A stretch of DNA of 64,000 bases from Bryobacterales bacterium. Lineage in GTDB: Bacteria; Acidobacteriota; Terriglobia; Bryobacterales; Bryobacteraceae. The translations under genes and the position numbers were made by a program. The notes beneath the pieces are model-generated. The model searched no databases, was not told the origin of the DNA, and worked only from the letters and a program-made list of their open reading frames with translations. The stretch lies in assembly GCA_027459465.1 (NCBI GenBank), contig DAIDIH010000122.1, forward strand, positions 1-64,000. The letters run 5' to 3'. Shown here one piece after another: positions 36,922-45,162 of the stretch (within the stretch, counting starts at the first letter, position 1; every line of letters begins with the position of its first letter).

Positions 36922-38433
36922 ATGCGCCGAAAAACCTGGCTGTCCGCGGGAGCTTTTCTCGTCTTCCTGCCCGCTACGGGTCTTGCCGCCGAACGGATTC
37001 TGGTAACTCATCTGGCTCCGGCCCGCGAGACGCTGTTTGTCTCGAGCGCGGATGGTTCCGGCGAGCACCCGATCGCCGAGTCGGACTCGCTCGACTACAA
37101 TCCATCGTGGTCCGGGATGGGTGACTGGATCGTATTTACCTCCGAGCGGGCCGGCTCGGCGGATCTCTTTCGAGTTCACCCGGACGGCACGGGGCTGGAG
37201 CAACTCACGGACGATCCCGCTTTTGACGACCAGGCGGGGTTCTCACCCGACGAGCGGCAGATTGTGTTCGTGAGTACGCGCGGAGGAGGGAAAGCCAATC
37301 TTTGGATTCTCGACACCGCTTCCCGCCGGGCGCGGCCCCTCACGTCAGAGGATGGCGGTGACTTCCGGCCGGCCTGGTCCCCGGATGGCGAGTGGATCGC
37401 GTTCTCCTCCGATCGCGGCAGCGACCTCCCGCCGGCCCGGCAACGCTGGGAACGGCTGCAATTGGCTGATATCTATGTCATCCATCCGGACGGGACCGGC
37501 TTGCGCCGCATCAGCCGGCATGGCGGCTTCTGCGGCAGCCCAAAATGGACCGCCGGCAGTAAGAAAGTAATCGCATATTGCATGACCGCGCAGAATAGCT
37601 GGGACTATCGATTTCCAACTCACGACGTGGATCTGGAGGGCAATACGACGTTGACCGAGATCCGCATTGCTGACGGTGAGGAAACGCCGTTGCCCGGTGC
37701 TCCGGGAATTAAGCTCGTTCCCACCGCGTTGGCATCCGGTGAGATCGGGTATCTTCGCCTCGATAAGTCCGCTGCGGGCGTGTTGTATACCAGTGGCAAG
37801 GCGGGTCCAACAGGCAAGGATATCCGCACGCCATCCTGGTCGCCGGATGGGACTCAACTGGTCTACGGCCGCATCAAGCGGATCAAGTTCACGGGGCTGG
37901 TTCCACTTTTCAGCCACGCAGATGGCTATTCGTTATTCGCCGCCAAAATCGAAGGAACGATGCCTTCTTACACCGCCGACGGCGCGCGCTACGCCGGTCT
38001 GATCGAGGGAGCCAACGAAACCGCCGTTCTGAGCGTCGGAGAATTCGGCAAGCTTCCGAAGCCGATCCTTCAGCGAAAGGATCTCATGCTGGCGCCGCAA
38101 TGGTCGCCCGACGGACGGCAGATCGCTTTCGGAATCGGTTCGTTCACAGCTTTCCTGGATTTCGACGCCGGCGTCAAGACCCCGGTGACGCGGCTGAACG
38201 GGGGCGCGCAAGTGGGCGTCATCAACGCCGACGGCTCTGGTTTTCATCTGATCACTTCGGGACCGAATAACAACGCGTTCCCGTCTTACGCGCCCGATGG
38301 AACACGTATTGTCTACCGGACGGCCGGCCCGCGGGAAAACGGCCTGCGCATTATGAAACTTGCGACCAAGTCCATCACGCCACTTACGGAAGAGTACGAT
38401 AACTTCCCGTCTGGTCGCCGCGCGGCGATCTGA
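36922..38433 (+). CDS. Periplasmic PD40/TolB-like beta-propeller protein, N-terminal part (frameshift-separated)
   Basis: This 503-residue product has a signal peptide (TWLSAGAFLVFLPATGLAA) and many repeats of the PD40 type. Each has a W-S-P-D-G turn and a [IV]-x-F-x-S strand (for example AWSPDGEWIAFSSDRG, SWSPDGTQLVYG, QWSPDGRQIAFG). The frame breaks at about 38411. It ends FPSGRRAAI, whereas reading one base earlier gives PSWSPRGDLIAFVRK, the next repeat. The propeller therefore continues in 38442-38732. AGGA sits three bases before the ATG. The role of such propellers here is unknown. Confidence 0.82.
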   Translation: MRRKTWLSAGAFLVFLPATGLAAERILVTHLAPARETLFVSSADGSGEHPIAESDSLDYNPSWSGMGDWIVFTSERAGSADLFRVHPDGTGLEQLTDDPAFDDQAGFSPDERQIVFVSTRGGGKANLWILDTASRRARPLTSEDGGDFRPAWSPDGEWIAFSSDRGSDLPPARQRWERLQLADIYVIHPDGTGLRRISRHGGFCGSPKWTAGSKKVIAYCMTAQNSWDYRFPTHDVDLEGNTTLTEIRIADGEETPLPGAPGIKLVPTALASGEIGYLRLDKSAAGVLYTSGKAGPTGKDIRTPSWSPDGTQLVYGRIKRIKFTGLVPLFSHADGYSLFAAKIEGTMPSYTADGARYAGLIEGANETAVLSVGEFGKLPKPILQRKDLMLAPQWSPDGRQIAFGIGSFTAFLDFDAGVKTPVTRLNGGAQVGVINADGSGFHLITSGPNNNAFPSYAPDGTRIVYRTAGPRENGLRIMKLATKSITPLTEEYDNFPSGRRAAI

Positions 38434-38441
38434 TTGCCTTC

Positions 38442-38732
38442 GTGCGCAAGATCGGGAATAACTTCCTGGTATCTACGATTCATCCCGACGGAAGCGGGAT
38501 CAAGCAACTTACAAATTGCAATTGCAACGACGCGCACCTCAACTGGTCGCCCGACGGCGAACATATCGTGTTCACCAGCAGCCGGATGGGCTTCAAGGAC
38601 GAGGCGCCGCTCGTTGGCAATCCGCAGCCCTACGGCGAGATCTTCGTTATGGACAAGGGCGGCTCGCACGTGACGCAGTTGACGGACGACCAGTGGGAAG
38701 ACGGCGCGCCCTCGTGGATGCCGCGCCGCTAG
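38442..38732 (+). CDS. Continuation of the PD40 beta-propeller protein (frameshifted C-terminal part)
   Basis: This 96-residue frame, which could begin at a GTG, reads straight on from the upstream propeller with another repeat (NWSPDGEHIVFTSSRMG) and ends [13 protein letters not shown]. It has no credible start of its own and is best taken as the end of the preceding gene after a one-base loss near 38411. Together they would give about 603 residues. Its TAG stop overlaps the malic-enzyme stop on the other strand (shared CTAG at 38729-38732). Confidence 0.75.
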   Translation: MRKIGNNFLVSTIHPDGSGIKQLTNCNCNDAHLNWSPDGEHIVFTSSRMGFKDEAPLVGNPQPYGEIFVMDKGGSHVTQLTDDQWEDGAPSWMPRR

Positions 38733-40999
38733 CCTGCGCTCCGCGCTTCCAGGTCCTGGGCCTCTACCACCGCGATCGCGGCCACGTTGACGATCTCGCT
38801 GACCTCTGCGCCGCGCTGCAGCACATGCACGGGCTTGGAGAGGCCCATCAGGATCGGCCCGATGGCCTCGGCCCCGCCCAGACGCGCCAGTAGTTTGTAG
38901 GCGATATTGCCGGATTCCAGATTCGGGAATATCAGCACATTGGCCCCGCCCTGCAGCGGACTGAACGGATAGGTGTTTGCAAGGATTTCCGGTGTGACCG
39001 CGGTGTCGGCCTGCATTTCGCCGTCTGCGATAAGGCCCGGCGCGCGCGCGTGCACAATCGCAACAGCACGGCGGACTTTGTCCGACAGCGCGTGTCTGGC
39101 ACTGCCGAAATTCGAAAAGGACAGCAAAGCCACACGCGGCTCAACGTTGAACCGGCGTGCGGCATCGGCGGCTGAGAGCGCGATCTCGGCCAGGTCCTCC
39201 GCGGACGGATCGATATTGACCGTGGCGTCGGCGAAGAAGTAAGCTTCGCCGTTGGAAGTGAGCAGAAGGTAGAGCCCGGAGACCCGGCGGAAGCCTTCGC
39301 GAACCGGGATCACTTCGAGCGCGGGTCGGACGGTTTCCGGGTAGTGCTGCGTCAACCCGCCGATCAGTACGTCGGCATCCCCAAGACGCACCATCAGAGC
39401 CCCGAACGTGTTGTTCTGCCGTACCCGCTCGTCGGCTTCGTTCAGCGTGACACCCTTCCGCTGCCGCAGACGGTAGAACTCGTCGGTGTAGCGGGCCAGG
39501 CGCGGCGAGTTCAAGGGATCGTGAATTTCAATCGAGTTCAGGCTGAGCCGGAGTTGTTCGATCCGTTCGCGGATCAACTTCTCGTTGCCGAGCAGTACTG
39601 GCGTCGCGATGCGGTCGTCGAGCAGAATCTGGGCGGCGCGCAGGATCTTCGGCTCCGCGCCTTCGGGGAAAACGATGCGTTTGGGCTTGCGCTGCGCCTT
39701 GTGGATCATGCTGCGCATCACACCCTGGCTGCGGCCAAGCCGGCGTTCCAGTTGTTCGCGGTACTCGTTCAGGTCGATCTGTTCACGGGCCACGCCGCTG
39801 TCCATGGCCGCCTTGGCCACCGCCCAGGCTTCCCGGACGAGCACGCGCGGGTCGAACGGCTTCGGGATGATGTAGTCGGGCCCGAACTGGAGCCGTTCAA
39901 GACCGTACGTGCGCATGACGGAGTCGGGCACGTCTTCGCGGGCGAGCGAAGCGAGGGCGTGAGTGGCGGCGAGTTTCATCTCGTCGTTGATGGTGGTGGC
40001 GCGAACGTCGAGAGCGCCGCGGAAGATGAACGGGAAACCGAGGACGTTGTTCACCTGATTGGGATAATCGCTGCGGCCCGTGGCGACGATAGCGTCGGAG
40101 CGGGCGGCGACCGCCTCCTCGTAAGGGATCTCGGGATCGGGATTCGCGAGCGCGAAGACGATTGGTTTGGCGGCCATGCGCCGCAGCATGTCCCCGGTGA
40201 CGGAGTTGGCGACCGAGAGCCCCATGAACACATCGGCGCCGTCCAAGGCTTCGGCTAGCGTAGTCGCTTTCGTATCGCAGGCGAAGCGGGCTTTGTATGG
40301 GTTCATGCCTTCCGTGCGGCCATGGCGGATGGTTCCGTGCGAATCGCACATGACGATGTTTTCGCGGCGCGCCCCGAGACGGATACAGTGCTCGGCGCAG
40401 GCGATGGCGCTGGCTCCGGCCCCGTTGAAGACGATGCGCACCTGGGAGGCGGTTTTGCCCGCCAGCAGCAGCGCATTCAAAAACGCGGCGCCCGCGATGA
40501 TCGCCGTGCCGTGCTGGTCGTCGTGGAAGACCGGGATGTGGAGCGTCTTGCGAAGCTCCTCCTCGACCAGGAAACAATCCGGGGCCTTGATGTCTTCGAG
40601 GTTGATGCCGCCCACGGTGGGCTCCAGCATTTGGCAGAAGCGGACAACGTCGTGCGGATCCCGGGCGTTCAATTCGAGATCGAAAACATCGATGCCGGCG
40701 AAGCGCTGAAACAGAACGCCTTTGCCCTCCATCACGGGCTTGGCGGCCGCCGGGCCGATGTCGCCGAGGCCGAGAACGGCGGTGCCATTGGTGACAACCG
40801 CCACCAGGTTTCCCTTTCCTGTATAACGGTAAGCAAGGCCGGGGTCGCGCTCAATCGCCAGACAAGGCACGGCGACGCCGGGAGTGTAGGCCAGACTCAG
40901 ATCGCGCTGCGTCGAGCAGGGTTTGGTGGGCTTGACGGTGATCTTGCCGGCCGGGGCGGAGGAATGGTACGCAAGGACGTCCTCGTCACGGATAACCAT
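38729..40999 (-). CDS. maeB: NADP-dependent malic enzyme with phosphotransacetylase-like domain
   Basis: MaeB decarboxylates malate to pyruvate with NADP. The 756-residue length is that of the fused MaeB type. The malic domain (about 1-410) includes the N-terminal [13 protein letters not shown], the NAD(P)-binding [15 protein letters not shown] and the metal-binding [11 protein letters not shown]. The PTA-like domain (about 430-750, [17 protein letters not shown]) is usually regulatory and catalytically inactive. CACAAT 8 bases upstream of the ATG gives another near-leaderless arrangement. Confidence 0.95.
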   Translation of the reverse strand: MVIRDEDVLAYHSSAPAGKITVKPTKPCSTQRDLSLAYTPGVAVPCLAIERDPGLAYRYTGKGNLVAVVTNGTAVLGLGDIGPAAAKPVMEGKGVLFQRFAGIDVFDLELNARDPHDVVRFCQMLEPTVGGINLEDIKAPDCFLVEEELRKTLHIPVFHDDQHGTAIIAGAAFLNALLLAGKTASQVRIVFNGAGASAIACAEHCIRLGARRENIVMCDSHGTIRHGRTEGMNPYKARFACDTKATTLAEALDGADVFMGLSVANSVTGDMLRRMAAKPIVFALANPDPEIPYEEAVAARSDAIVATGRSDYPNQVNNVLGFPFIFRGALDVRATTINDEMKLAATHALASLAREDVPDSVMRTYGLERLQFGPDYIIPKPFDPRVLVREAWAVAKAAMDSGVAREQIDLNEYREQLERRLGRSQGVMRSMIHKAQRKPKRIVFPEGAEPKILRAAQILLDDRIATPVLLGNEKLIRERIEQLRLSLNSIEIHDPLNSPRLARYTDEFYRLRQRKGVTLNEADERVRQNNTFGALMVRLGDADVLIGGLTQHYPETVRPALEVIPVREGFRRVSGLYLLLTSNGEAYFFADATVNIDPSAEDLAEIALSAADAARRFNVEPRVALLSFSNFGSARHALSDKVRRAVAIVHARAPGLIADGEMQADTAVTPEILANTYPFSPLQGGANVLIFPNLESGNIAYKLLARLGGAEAIGPILMGLSKPVHVLQRGAEVSEIVNVAAIAVVEAQDLEARSAG

Positions 41000-41068
41000 G
41001 GTTCCGATTGTGCCACGCTTGCACTCAAGATATCGGAGAATTGCGCGTCACAAGCGATAATGAAGGTT

Positions 41069-41476
41069 ATGGCTTTGTTCGGTTTGGTCGAGTATGAGGA
41101 TGCATCGGCCGAGGTTCGCGCCGTGTACGACGACATCATGGCGACGCGAAAGACGACCTGGATTAACAATTTTTGGAAAGCGATCGCCAATCATCCGGAA
41201 ACTTTGAAGCGCACTTGGGCATCTTTGAAACAGGTGATGGCGCCGGGCGCGCTCGATCCGCTGACAAAAGAGATGATCTACGTGGCGGTGAGCGTAACGA
41301 ACCAGTGTGGATACTGCATTGCTTCCCACACCGCCGGGGCACGAAAGGCGGGAATGACGCGGGAGATGTTTGAAGAACTTATGGCCGTTGTGGCGATGGC
41401 GAACGCAACCAACCGGATGGTGAACGGATATCAGGTTGAGATTGACGAAGCGTTTCGCGGTGAGTGGCCTCGCTAG
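41069..41476 (+). CDS. AhpD/carboxymuconolactone-decarboxylase-family protein
   Basis: This 135-residue all-helical protein has the AhpD-type redox motif NQCGYCIASHTAG (about residues 80-92), with C-x-x-C and the partner His. The motif supports peroxidase-linked or alkylhydroperoxidase-like activity over a decarboxylase. The frame is open far upstream through sequence antisense to maeB, and ATGs occur at 41060 and 41069. A GATAAT box ending eight bases before 41069 and an AAGG just ahead favour 41069. The next gene begins one base after its stop. Confidence 0.82.
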   Translation: MALFGLVEYEDASAEVRAVYDDIMATRKTTWINNFWKAIANHPETLKRTWASLKQVMAPGALDPLTKEMIYVAVSVTNQCGYCIASHTAGARKAGMTREMFEELMAVVAMANATNRMVNGYQVEIDEAFRGEWPR

Positions 41477-41477
41477 T

Positions 41478-42314
41478 ATGAAAGCCGTCGCTGTACGCGG
41501 TACACTCGGTGCCGCATTGCTCTGTTTGGCGGCTGGCCATGCCGCGGCCGCGGTCATGTCGGCGGAAGCCAGCCAGGCTTTTGACCATTACGCCACATTG
41601 GTCGAGCACGACCTCAAGAGTCCGGGTCCCTTTCTCAAGCTCGACCTCGATCCGGCAGTCAAGCGCCGCGTGCTTGCGGGGGAAGTTGTGGTTGTCCCGC
41701 GCCAGGAGTTAGACCACGGCAATCCGGTCGATGCTCCTCACGCCCTGATCCACGACTGGCAAGGTTACATCTTCGTCCCCGGGGCGACTCTCGATCAACT
41801 GTCCAGCGCACTGCTCGACTATAGCCGCTACACCCAATACTACAAGCCCGACGTCATCGCCGCGAGGCTGGTCAGCGACGACGGCAACAGCCGCCGTGTC
41901 TTCCTGCGTCTCTACCGCCGGCTCGTTTTTCCTGTTGTCCTCAACACGGAATACGAGGTCCACTACAGCCGGGTTTCGGCAAGCCGGCAGGTCATGATGT
42001 CGAAGTCGATTCACATCGGCGAAGTCCGCCATCCCAACGGGAACCTCAACGACGAAGAGCCGCCGGGGCACGGCTTCGGTTACCTTTGGCGCCTCAATTC
42101 CTACTGGAAATTCGAACAGGTTGATGGCGGTGTGATCGCCGAGTGCCGTGCGATCTCGCTCACGCGCGACATTCCTTACGGTTTTTCCTGGGCGCTCCGC
42201 GACGTCGTCGAGCACTTCCCTCAGGACTCGATGACGCGCACTCTCGAAGGGACCCGCCGCGCCGGGCTGGAAGGGCCGGCAGCCACGACCTCCGAGAACC
42301 GCCGCTCGAGATAG
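41478..42314 (+). CDS. Exported SRPBCC/START-like protein
   Basis: This 278-residue protein has a signal peptide ([17 protein letters not shown], about residues 9-25). Its body resembles a START/polyketide-cyclase fold ([24 protein letters not shown], then alternating strands through [11 protein letters not shown] and [21 protein letters not shown]). The function is unknown, perhaps lipid or small-molecule binding in the periplasm. The ATG lies one base after the AhpD-like gene's stop. Its last 94 bases overlap the 3' end of the convergent sigma-factor gene, and the C-terminal 30 residues look unstructured. Confidence 0.75.
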   Translation: MKAVAVRGTLGAALLCLAAGHAAAAVMSAEASQAFDHYATLVEHDLKSPGPFLKLDLDPAVKRRVLAGEVVVVPRQELDHGNPVDAPHALIHDWQGYIFVPGATLDQLSSALLDYSRYTQYYKPDVIAARLVSDDGNSRRVFLRLYRRLVFPVVLNTEYEVHYSRVSASRQVMMSKSIHIGEVRHPNGNLNDEEPPGHGFGYLWRLNSYWKFEQVDGGVIAECRAISLTRDIPYGFSWALRDVVEHFPQDSMTRTLEGTRRAGLEGPAATTSENRRSR

Positions 42315-43534
42315 TCCCGCTCGACCGGATTCGGGACGAGTTTGAGCGCTTCGCGATAAGCGGCCGCGGCCTCTTCGTTCCGCCCGAGCCGGCGGCAGAG
42401 GTCCGCGCGCGCCGCCGGAAGCAGGTAGTAGCCGTCGAGAACGCCGGAGGCGGCGAGTTCGTCCACCATCCGAAGACCCTGCTCAATGCCCCTGGCCATG
42501 GCGACGGCGACCGCCTGATTCAAAGTGACGACCGGCGACGGCGACAGTGCCGCCAGCCGCTCATATAGTGCTTCGATTTGCGGCCAGTCGGTTTCCTCCG
42601 CCTTCGCGGCCTGGGCGTGGAGGGCGGCGATGGCGGCCTGTAACTGGTAACAGCCCAGAGGGCCCAATCGCAAAGCTTGCTCGACCAGTACCAGACCTTC
42701 GGCGATCTTCGCCCGGTCCCACAAATTCCGGTCCTGCTCATCGAGCGTCACCAACCGTCCTTCGCGCATCCGCGCCGCGCGCCGCGAGTCGTGCAATAAC
42801 ATCAGAGCCAGAAGAGCCAAGTTCTCAGCTTCGCGCGGCATCAGTTCACAAAGGGTGCGCCCGAGCCGGATCGCCTCCGTGCACAGATCGCCCCGGACAA
42901 GTTCCTCACCCGCGCTGGCCGCGTAGCCTTCATTGAAGATCAGGTAAATTACGCCCTGCACCGCGGACAGCCGTTCAGCCAACCGGTGGCGTGGCGGCAC
43001 TTCGTAAGGAATTCGCGCATCGCGAATTTTGCGTTTGGCCCGCACCAGCCGCTGGGCCAGTGTCGCCTCCGGGAGAAGGAACGCCTTTGCGATCTCCGGC
43101 GTGGTCAGCCCGCCGAGCGTTCGCAGCGTGAGCGCCATCTGCGCTTCTCGCTGCAGCGCCGGATGGCAGCAGGTGAACATCAGCCGCAACCTGTCATCGG
43201 AGAAGCTCACCCGATCCCCTTCCGGGAAGTCGAGCGCTTCGGCGCAAGAGGCGGAATTTCGAGACTCGATTTCATAACGTAGCGAGTCCTGCTTGTCCCG
43301 GCGGATGCGCTCGCGGCGGCTGGAGTCCACCAATTTGTTTTGCGCGGCGGCGGTGATCCAGGCGGCCGGGTTTCGTGGGACTCCCTGCTCGTCCCAGTTG
43401 CGTAGGGCGGAGGCAAACGCCTCCTGCATCGCTTCCTCGGCGCGATCAAAGGAACCACTCAGGCGGATCAGCGTGGCGATGATCCGCCCGTACTGCTCGC
43501 GAAAAACCGTCTCCGCCGCCGCGCGTGCGTCCAC
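42221..43534 (-). CDS. ECF sigma factor of the ECF42 type (with TPR-like C-terminal domain)
   Basis: This 437-residue protein is an alternative RNA polymerase sigma factor. Region 2 spans about residues 10-75 ([30 protein letters not shown]) and region 4 about 120-170 ([35 protein letters not shown]). The long helical TPR-like C-terminal extension (about 185-420, with LYLIFNEGY-like sequence) is the hallmark of ECF42, which has no dedicated anti-sigma factor. It lies 3 bases after the DGPF-protein gene, the partner expected for this group. The last about 20 residues ([20 protein letters not shown]) overlap the convergent gene. Confidence 0.9.
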   Translation of the reverse strand: MDARAAAETVFREQYGRIIATLIRLSGSFDRAEEAMQEAFASALRNWDEQGVPRNPAAWITAAAQNKLVDSSRRERIRRDKQDSLRYEIESRNSASCAEALDFPEGDRVSFSDDRLRLMFTCCHPALQREAQMALTLRTLGGLTTPEIAKAFLLPEATLAQRLVRAKRKIRDARIPYEVPPRHRLAERLSAVQGVIYLIFNEGYAASAGEELVRGDLCTEAIRLGRTLCELMPREAENLALLALMLLHDSRRAARMREGRLVTLDEQDRNLWDRAKIAEGLVLVEQALRLGPLGCYQLQAAIAALHAQAAKAEETDWPQIEALYERLAALSPSPVVTLNQAVAVAMARGIEQGLRMVDELAASGVLDGYYLLPAARADLCRRLGRNEEAAAAYREALKLVPNPVERDYLERRFSEVVAAGPSSPARRVPSRVRVIES

Positions 43535-43537
43535 GAG

Positions 43538-43906
43538 TCAGACCATCGGCGGGGGGAAGTCCGAGACCGGCCGGACTTCGACGCAACCGTCGCCGCCCTT
43601 GCAGGAACTGGGAACGCGCTTGGCCCATTCGAGCGCCTCATCGAGGTTCTCGCAGTCGAGAAGGTAGTAGCCCGCCAACTGCTCCTTGGTCTCGGCGAAC
43701 GGGCCATCGAGGGTGATCGATTTGCCGCCGCGTATCCGCACGGTGGTGGCCGAAGCCGTGGACTTCAGTGCCGCGAGACCGCGTAGAACGCCCTTATCCC
43801 GCGCGTCATCCATCAGAGCCTGGTGCGCCTGGATCGCGCGGTCAGCCACGTCGTGCGGCGGTCCGTTCTCCATTTCCTGGGAGTAGATCAGAAGCATGTA
43901 GAGCAT
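43538..43906 (-). CDS. YCII-related DGPF-domain protein
   Basis: This 122-residue ferredoxin-fold protein starts MLYMLLIYSQE and carries the DGPF motif in SITLDGPFAETKEQLAGYYLLDC (about residues 65-87). Such proteins are the typical partners and targets of ECF42 sigma factors, but their biochemical role is not established. A strong ribosome site (AAGGAGA, seven bases before the ATG) fixes the start; the frame extending to 44020 is spurious. It sits between the DinB and sigma-factor genes in one operon. Confidence 0.88.
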   Translation of the reverse strand: MLYMLLIYSQEMENGPPHDVADRAIQAHQALMDDARDKGVLRGLAALKSTASATTVRIRGGKSITLDGPFAETKEQLAGYYLLDCENLDEALEWAKRVPSSCKGGDGCVEVRPVSDFPPPMV

Positions 43907-43917
43907 GGCGAATCTCC

Positions 43918-44511
43918 TTAGTTTAGTTCCACCGGGGAGGCCGGAAACTCCGGACGCGCCTTCAGTTCCTGAATCTGCGCGACGTGCCGATCCGTGTGGG
44001 CGGCCACCGCGAGAAGCCACTCGTAGCCATCGAGCAGTCCGATGGGCCCGAGGGGGATGACGTTTCCGCGGAGGCCCGGCGTGTGGAGCAGTTCTTCGCT
44101 ATGTTCGCGCGCCACGAGGAAGCGGCCCAGCGCACCGGCCGGCGTCCACCGCCCCGTTGGCTGGGAGTCCGGCGGCGCGGGGTACTTTTGCGACCGGTCG
44201 CGGACGAATGCCAGCACCTCGGTCTCTATTTCCTCGTCACTCCGCTGCACGATCGCGACCGCGGCCCCGGGAAGCCGCGAGAGAATGTCTTCGACCATCT
44301 GCTCGACGAGGACAAGATGCTCGACGTTTTCGGCGACCGACCACGCCTCGGGCGCCACCTTAAAGCTCCACTGATCGTCGCTCAGGCCCTGAACCACATT
44401 CTGCAGGGCCTGACGCGATTGCCGGAGGTATCGGCAGGCATGGCGCCGCTCGTCCGGCGTAAGCCCGCGAGCGGCCACGTTGGAGGCAAGCGGTGTTGCT
44501 GTCTGAGTCAT
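43918..44511 (-). CDS. DinB-family four-helix-bundle protein
   Basis: This 197-residue protein is of the DinB/DUF664 type. The N-terminal helix SRQALQNVVQGLSDDQWSFK is followed by the metal-ligand-type His in NVEHLVLVEQM (about residue 66). A C-terminal pair of histidines in AAHTDRHVAQIQEL completes the usual three-His metal site. In related bacteria such proteins can act as thiol-dependent transferases; the substrate here is unknown. AAGGAGA lies eight bases before the ATG. An ECF42-type promoter is about 57 bases upstream, and the DGPF and sigma genes follow. Confidence 0.87.
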   Translation of the reverse strand: MTQTATPLASNVAARGLTPDERRHACRYLRQSRQALQNVVQGLSDDQWSFKVAPEAWSVAENVEHLVLVEQMVEDILSRLPGAAVAIVQRSDEEIETEVLAFVRDRSQKYPAPPDSQPTGRWTPAGALGRFLVAREHSEELLHTPGLRGNVIPLGPIGLLDGYEWLLAVAAHTDRHVAQIQELKARPEFPASPVELN

Positions 44512-44567
44512 TTGAAGTTCTCCTTTTCGGTACGTTTGAGACCCGGTACGGGTTTGCTTTCACTTAA

Positions 44568-44595
44568 ACGACGATGAAGAATTCGCGGATCGACA
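44568..44595 (-). promoter_or_regulatory. ECF42-type promoter upstream of the DinB-DGPF-sigma operon
   Basis: On the minus strand TGTCGA (44595-44590), a 16-base spacer and CGTCGT (44573-44568) precede the DinB gene. The same hexamers with the same spacer occur at 45052-45079. The pattern matches, from memory, the TGTCGA -35 and CGA/TC -10 described for ECF42 in Streptomyces. The operon contains the sigma gene, so autoregulation is implied. Confidence 0.75.
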
Positions 44596-44611
44596 GCGAG
44601 GGACGGATTTT

Positions 44612-45001
44612 TTAGCTGCCCGCGCGCGCGGACTCGGGGTTCCGCTGCGGCACTTCTCTCACCGCCCGCACCTCCAAGGCTCCGGGGATGCCGGGCAAAC
44701 CCGTCGGAATTTTCTTACCCCACTCGATCGCCTCTTCGAGCGTTTCGCATTCCAGGATGTAGAAACCCGCCAACTGCTCTTTCGTTTCGGCATAAGGGCC
44801 GTCGGTGACGGTTGTCTGGTCTTCCGTCCGGCGAATCGTCGCCGCGCCCGCGGGTGGGGCAAGCGGCGCGCCCTGGCGTAGAATTCCCTTCGCCCGGGCT
44901 TCATCGCAAAACTTCCAATGCGCCTCCATCAAGGCCTGTGCTTTCTCCGGGTCCATGCCTTCGGCTCGTGCCCGGCTATAGATCAGCATCATGAATTGCA
45001 T
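44612..45001 (-). CDS. Second YCII-related DGPF-type protein (DGPY variant)
   Basis: This 129-residue paralogue of the DGPF protein starts MQFMMLIYSRARAEG and has VTDGPYAETKEQLAGFYILEC at about residues 62-82, with Tyr replacing the Phe of DGPF. AAAGGA upstream supports ATG 45001; an ATG at 45022 is a second possibility. It has its own copy of the TGTCGA-N16-CGTCGT promoter, and a further copy follows before the DinB gene. It is therefore probably a separate transcription unit in the same regulon. Confidence 0.87.
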   Translation of the reverse strand: MQFMMLIYSRARAEGMDPEKAQALMEAHWKFCDEARAKGILRQGAPLAPPAGAATIRRTEDQTTVTDGPYAETKEQLAGFYILECETLEEAIEWGKKIPTGLPGIPGALEVRAVREVPQRNPESARAGS

Positions 45002-45051
45002 GACGAATTTCCTTTCTGACATTTCTCCCGCGTCCGCAGACGCTCATCCTG

Positions 45052-45079
45052 ACGACGCGCGAGGCGGCGAAAATCGACA
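45052..45079 (-). promoter_or_regulatory. ECF42-type promoter upstream of the DGPY protein gene
   Basis: On the minus strand TGTCGA (45079-45074), 16 bases, then CGTCGT (45057-45052). It is identical in both elements and spacing to the site at 44568-44595, and the spacers differ in sequence, so this is not a simple duplication. The predicted leader to the ATG at 45001 is about 45 bases. Confidence 0.75.
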
Positions 45080-45146
45080 CCTGGGCCGGCGAAATTCGTA
45101 ATATAGCCCGGCAGGGCCACCCGGGCGGTGACCGCGGCCGGACAGT

Positions 45147-45152
45147 TACACT
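45147..45152 (+). promoter_or_regulatory. TACACT -10 box of ppk1
   Basis: GTTACACT ends 10 bases before the ppk1 ATG, predicting a leader of about four bases. The same GTTACACT stands before the gene at 12653. No -35 element is evident. Confidence 0.4.
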
Positions 45153-45162
45153 GGAAGTCTCT

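Noticed and set aside
40322-41068. A 384-residue version of the AhpD-like protein
   Set aside because: The extra residues are antisense to maeB. The family domain starts at the downstream ATG.
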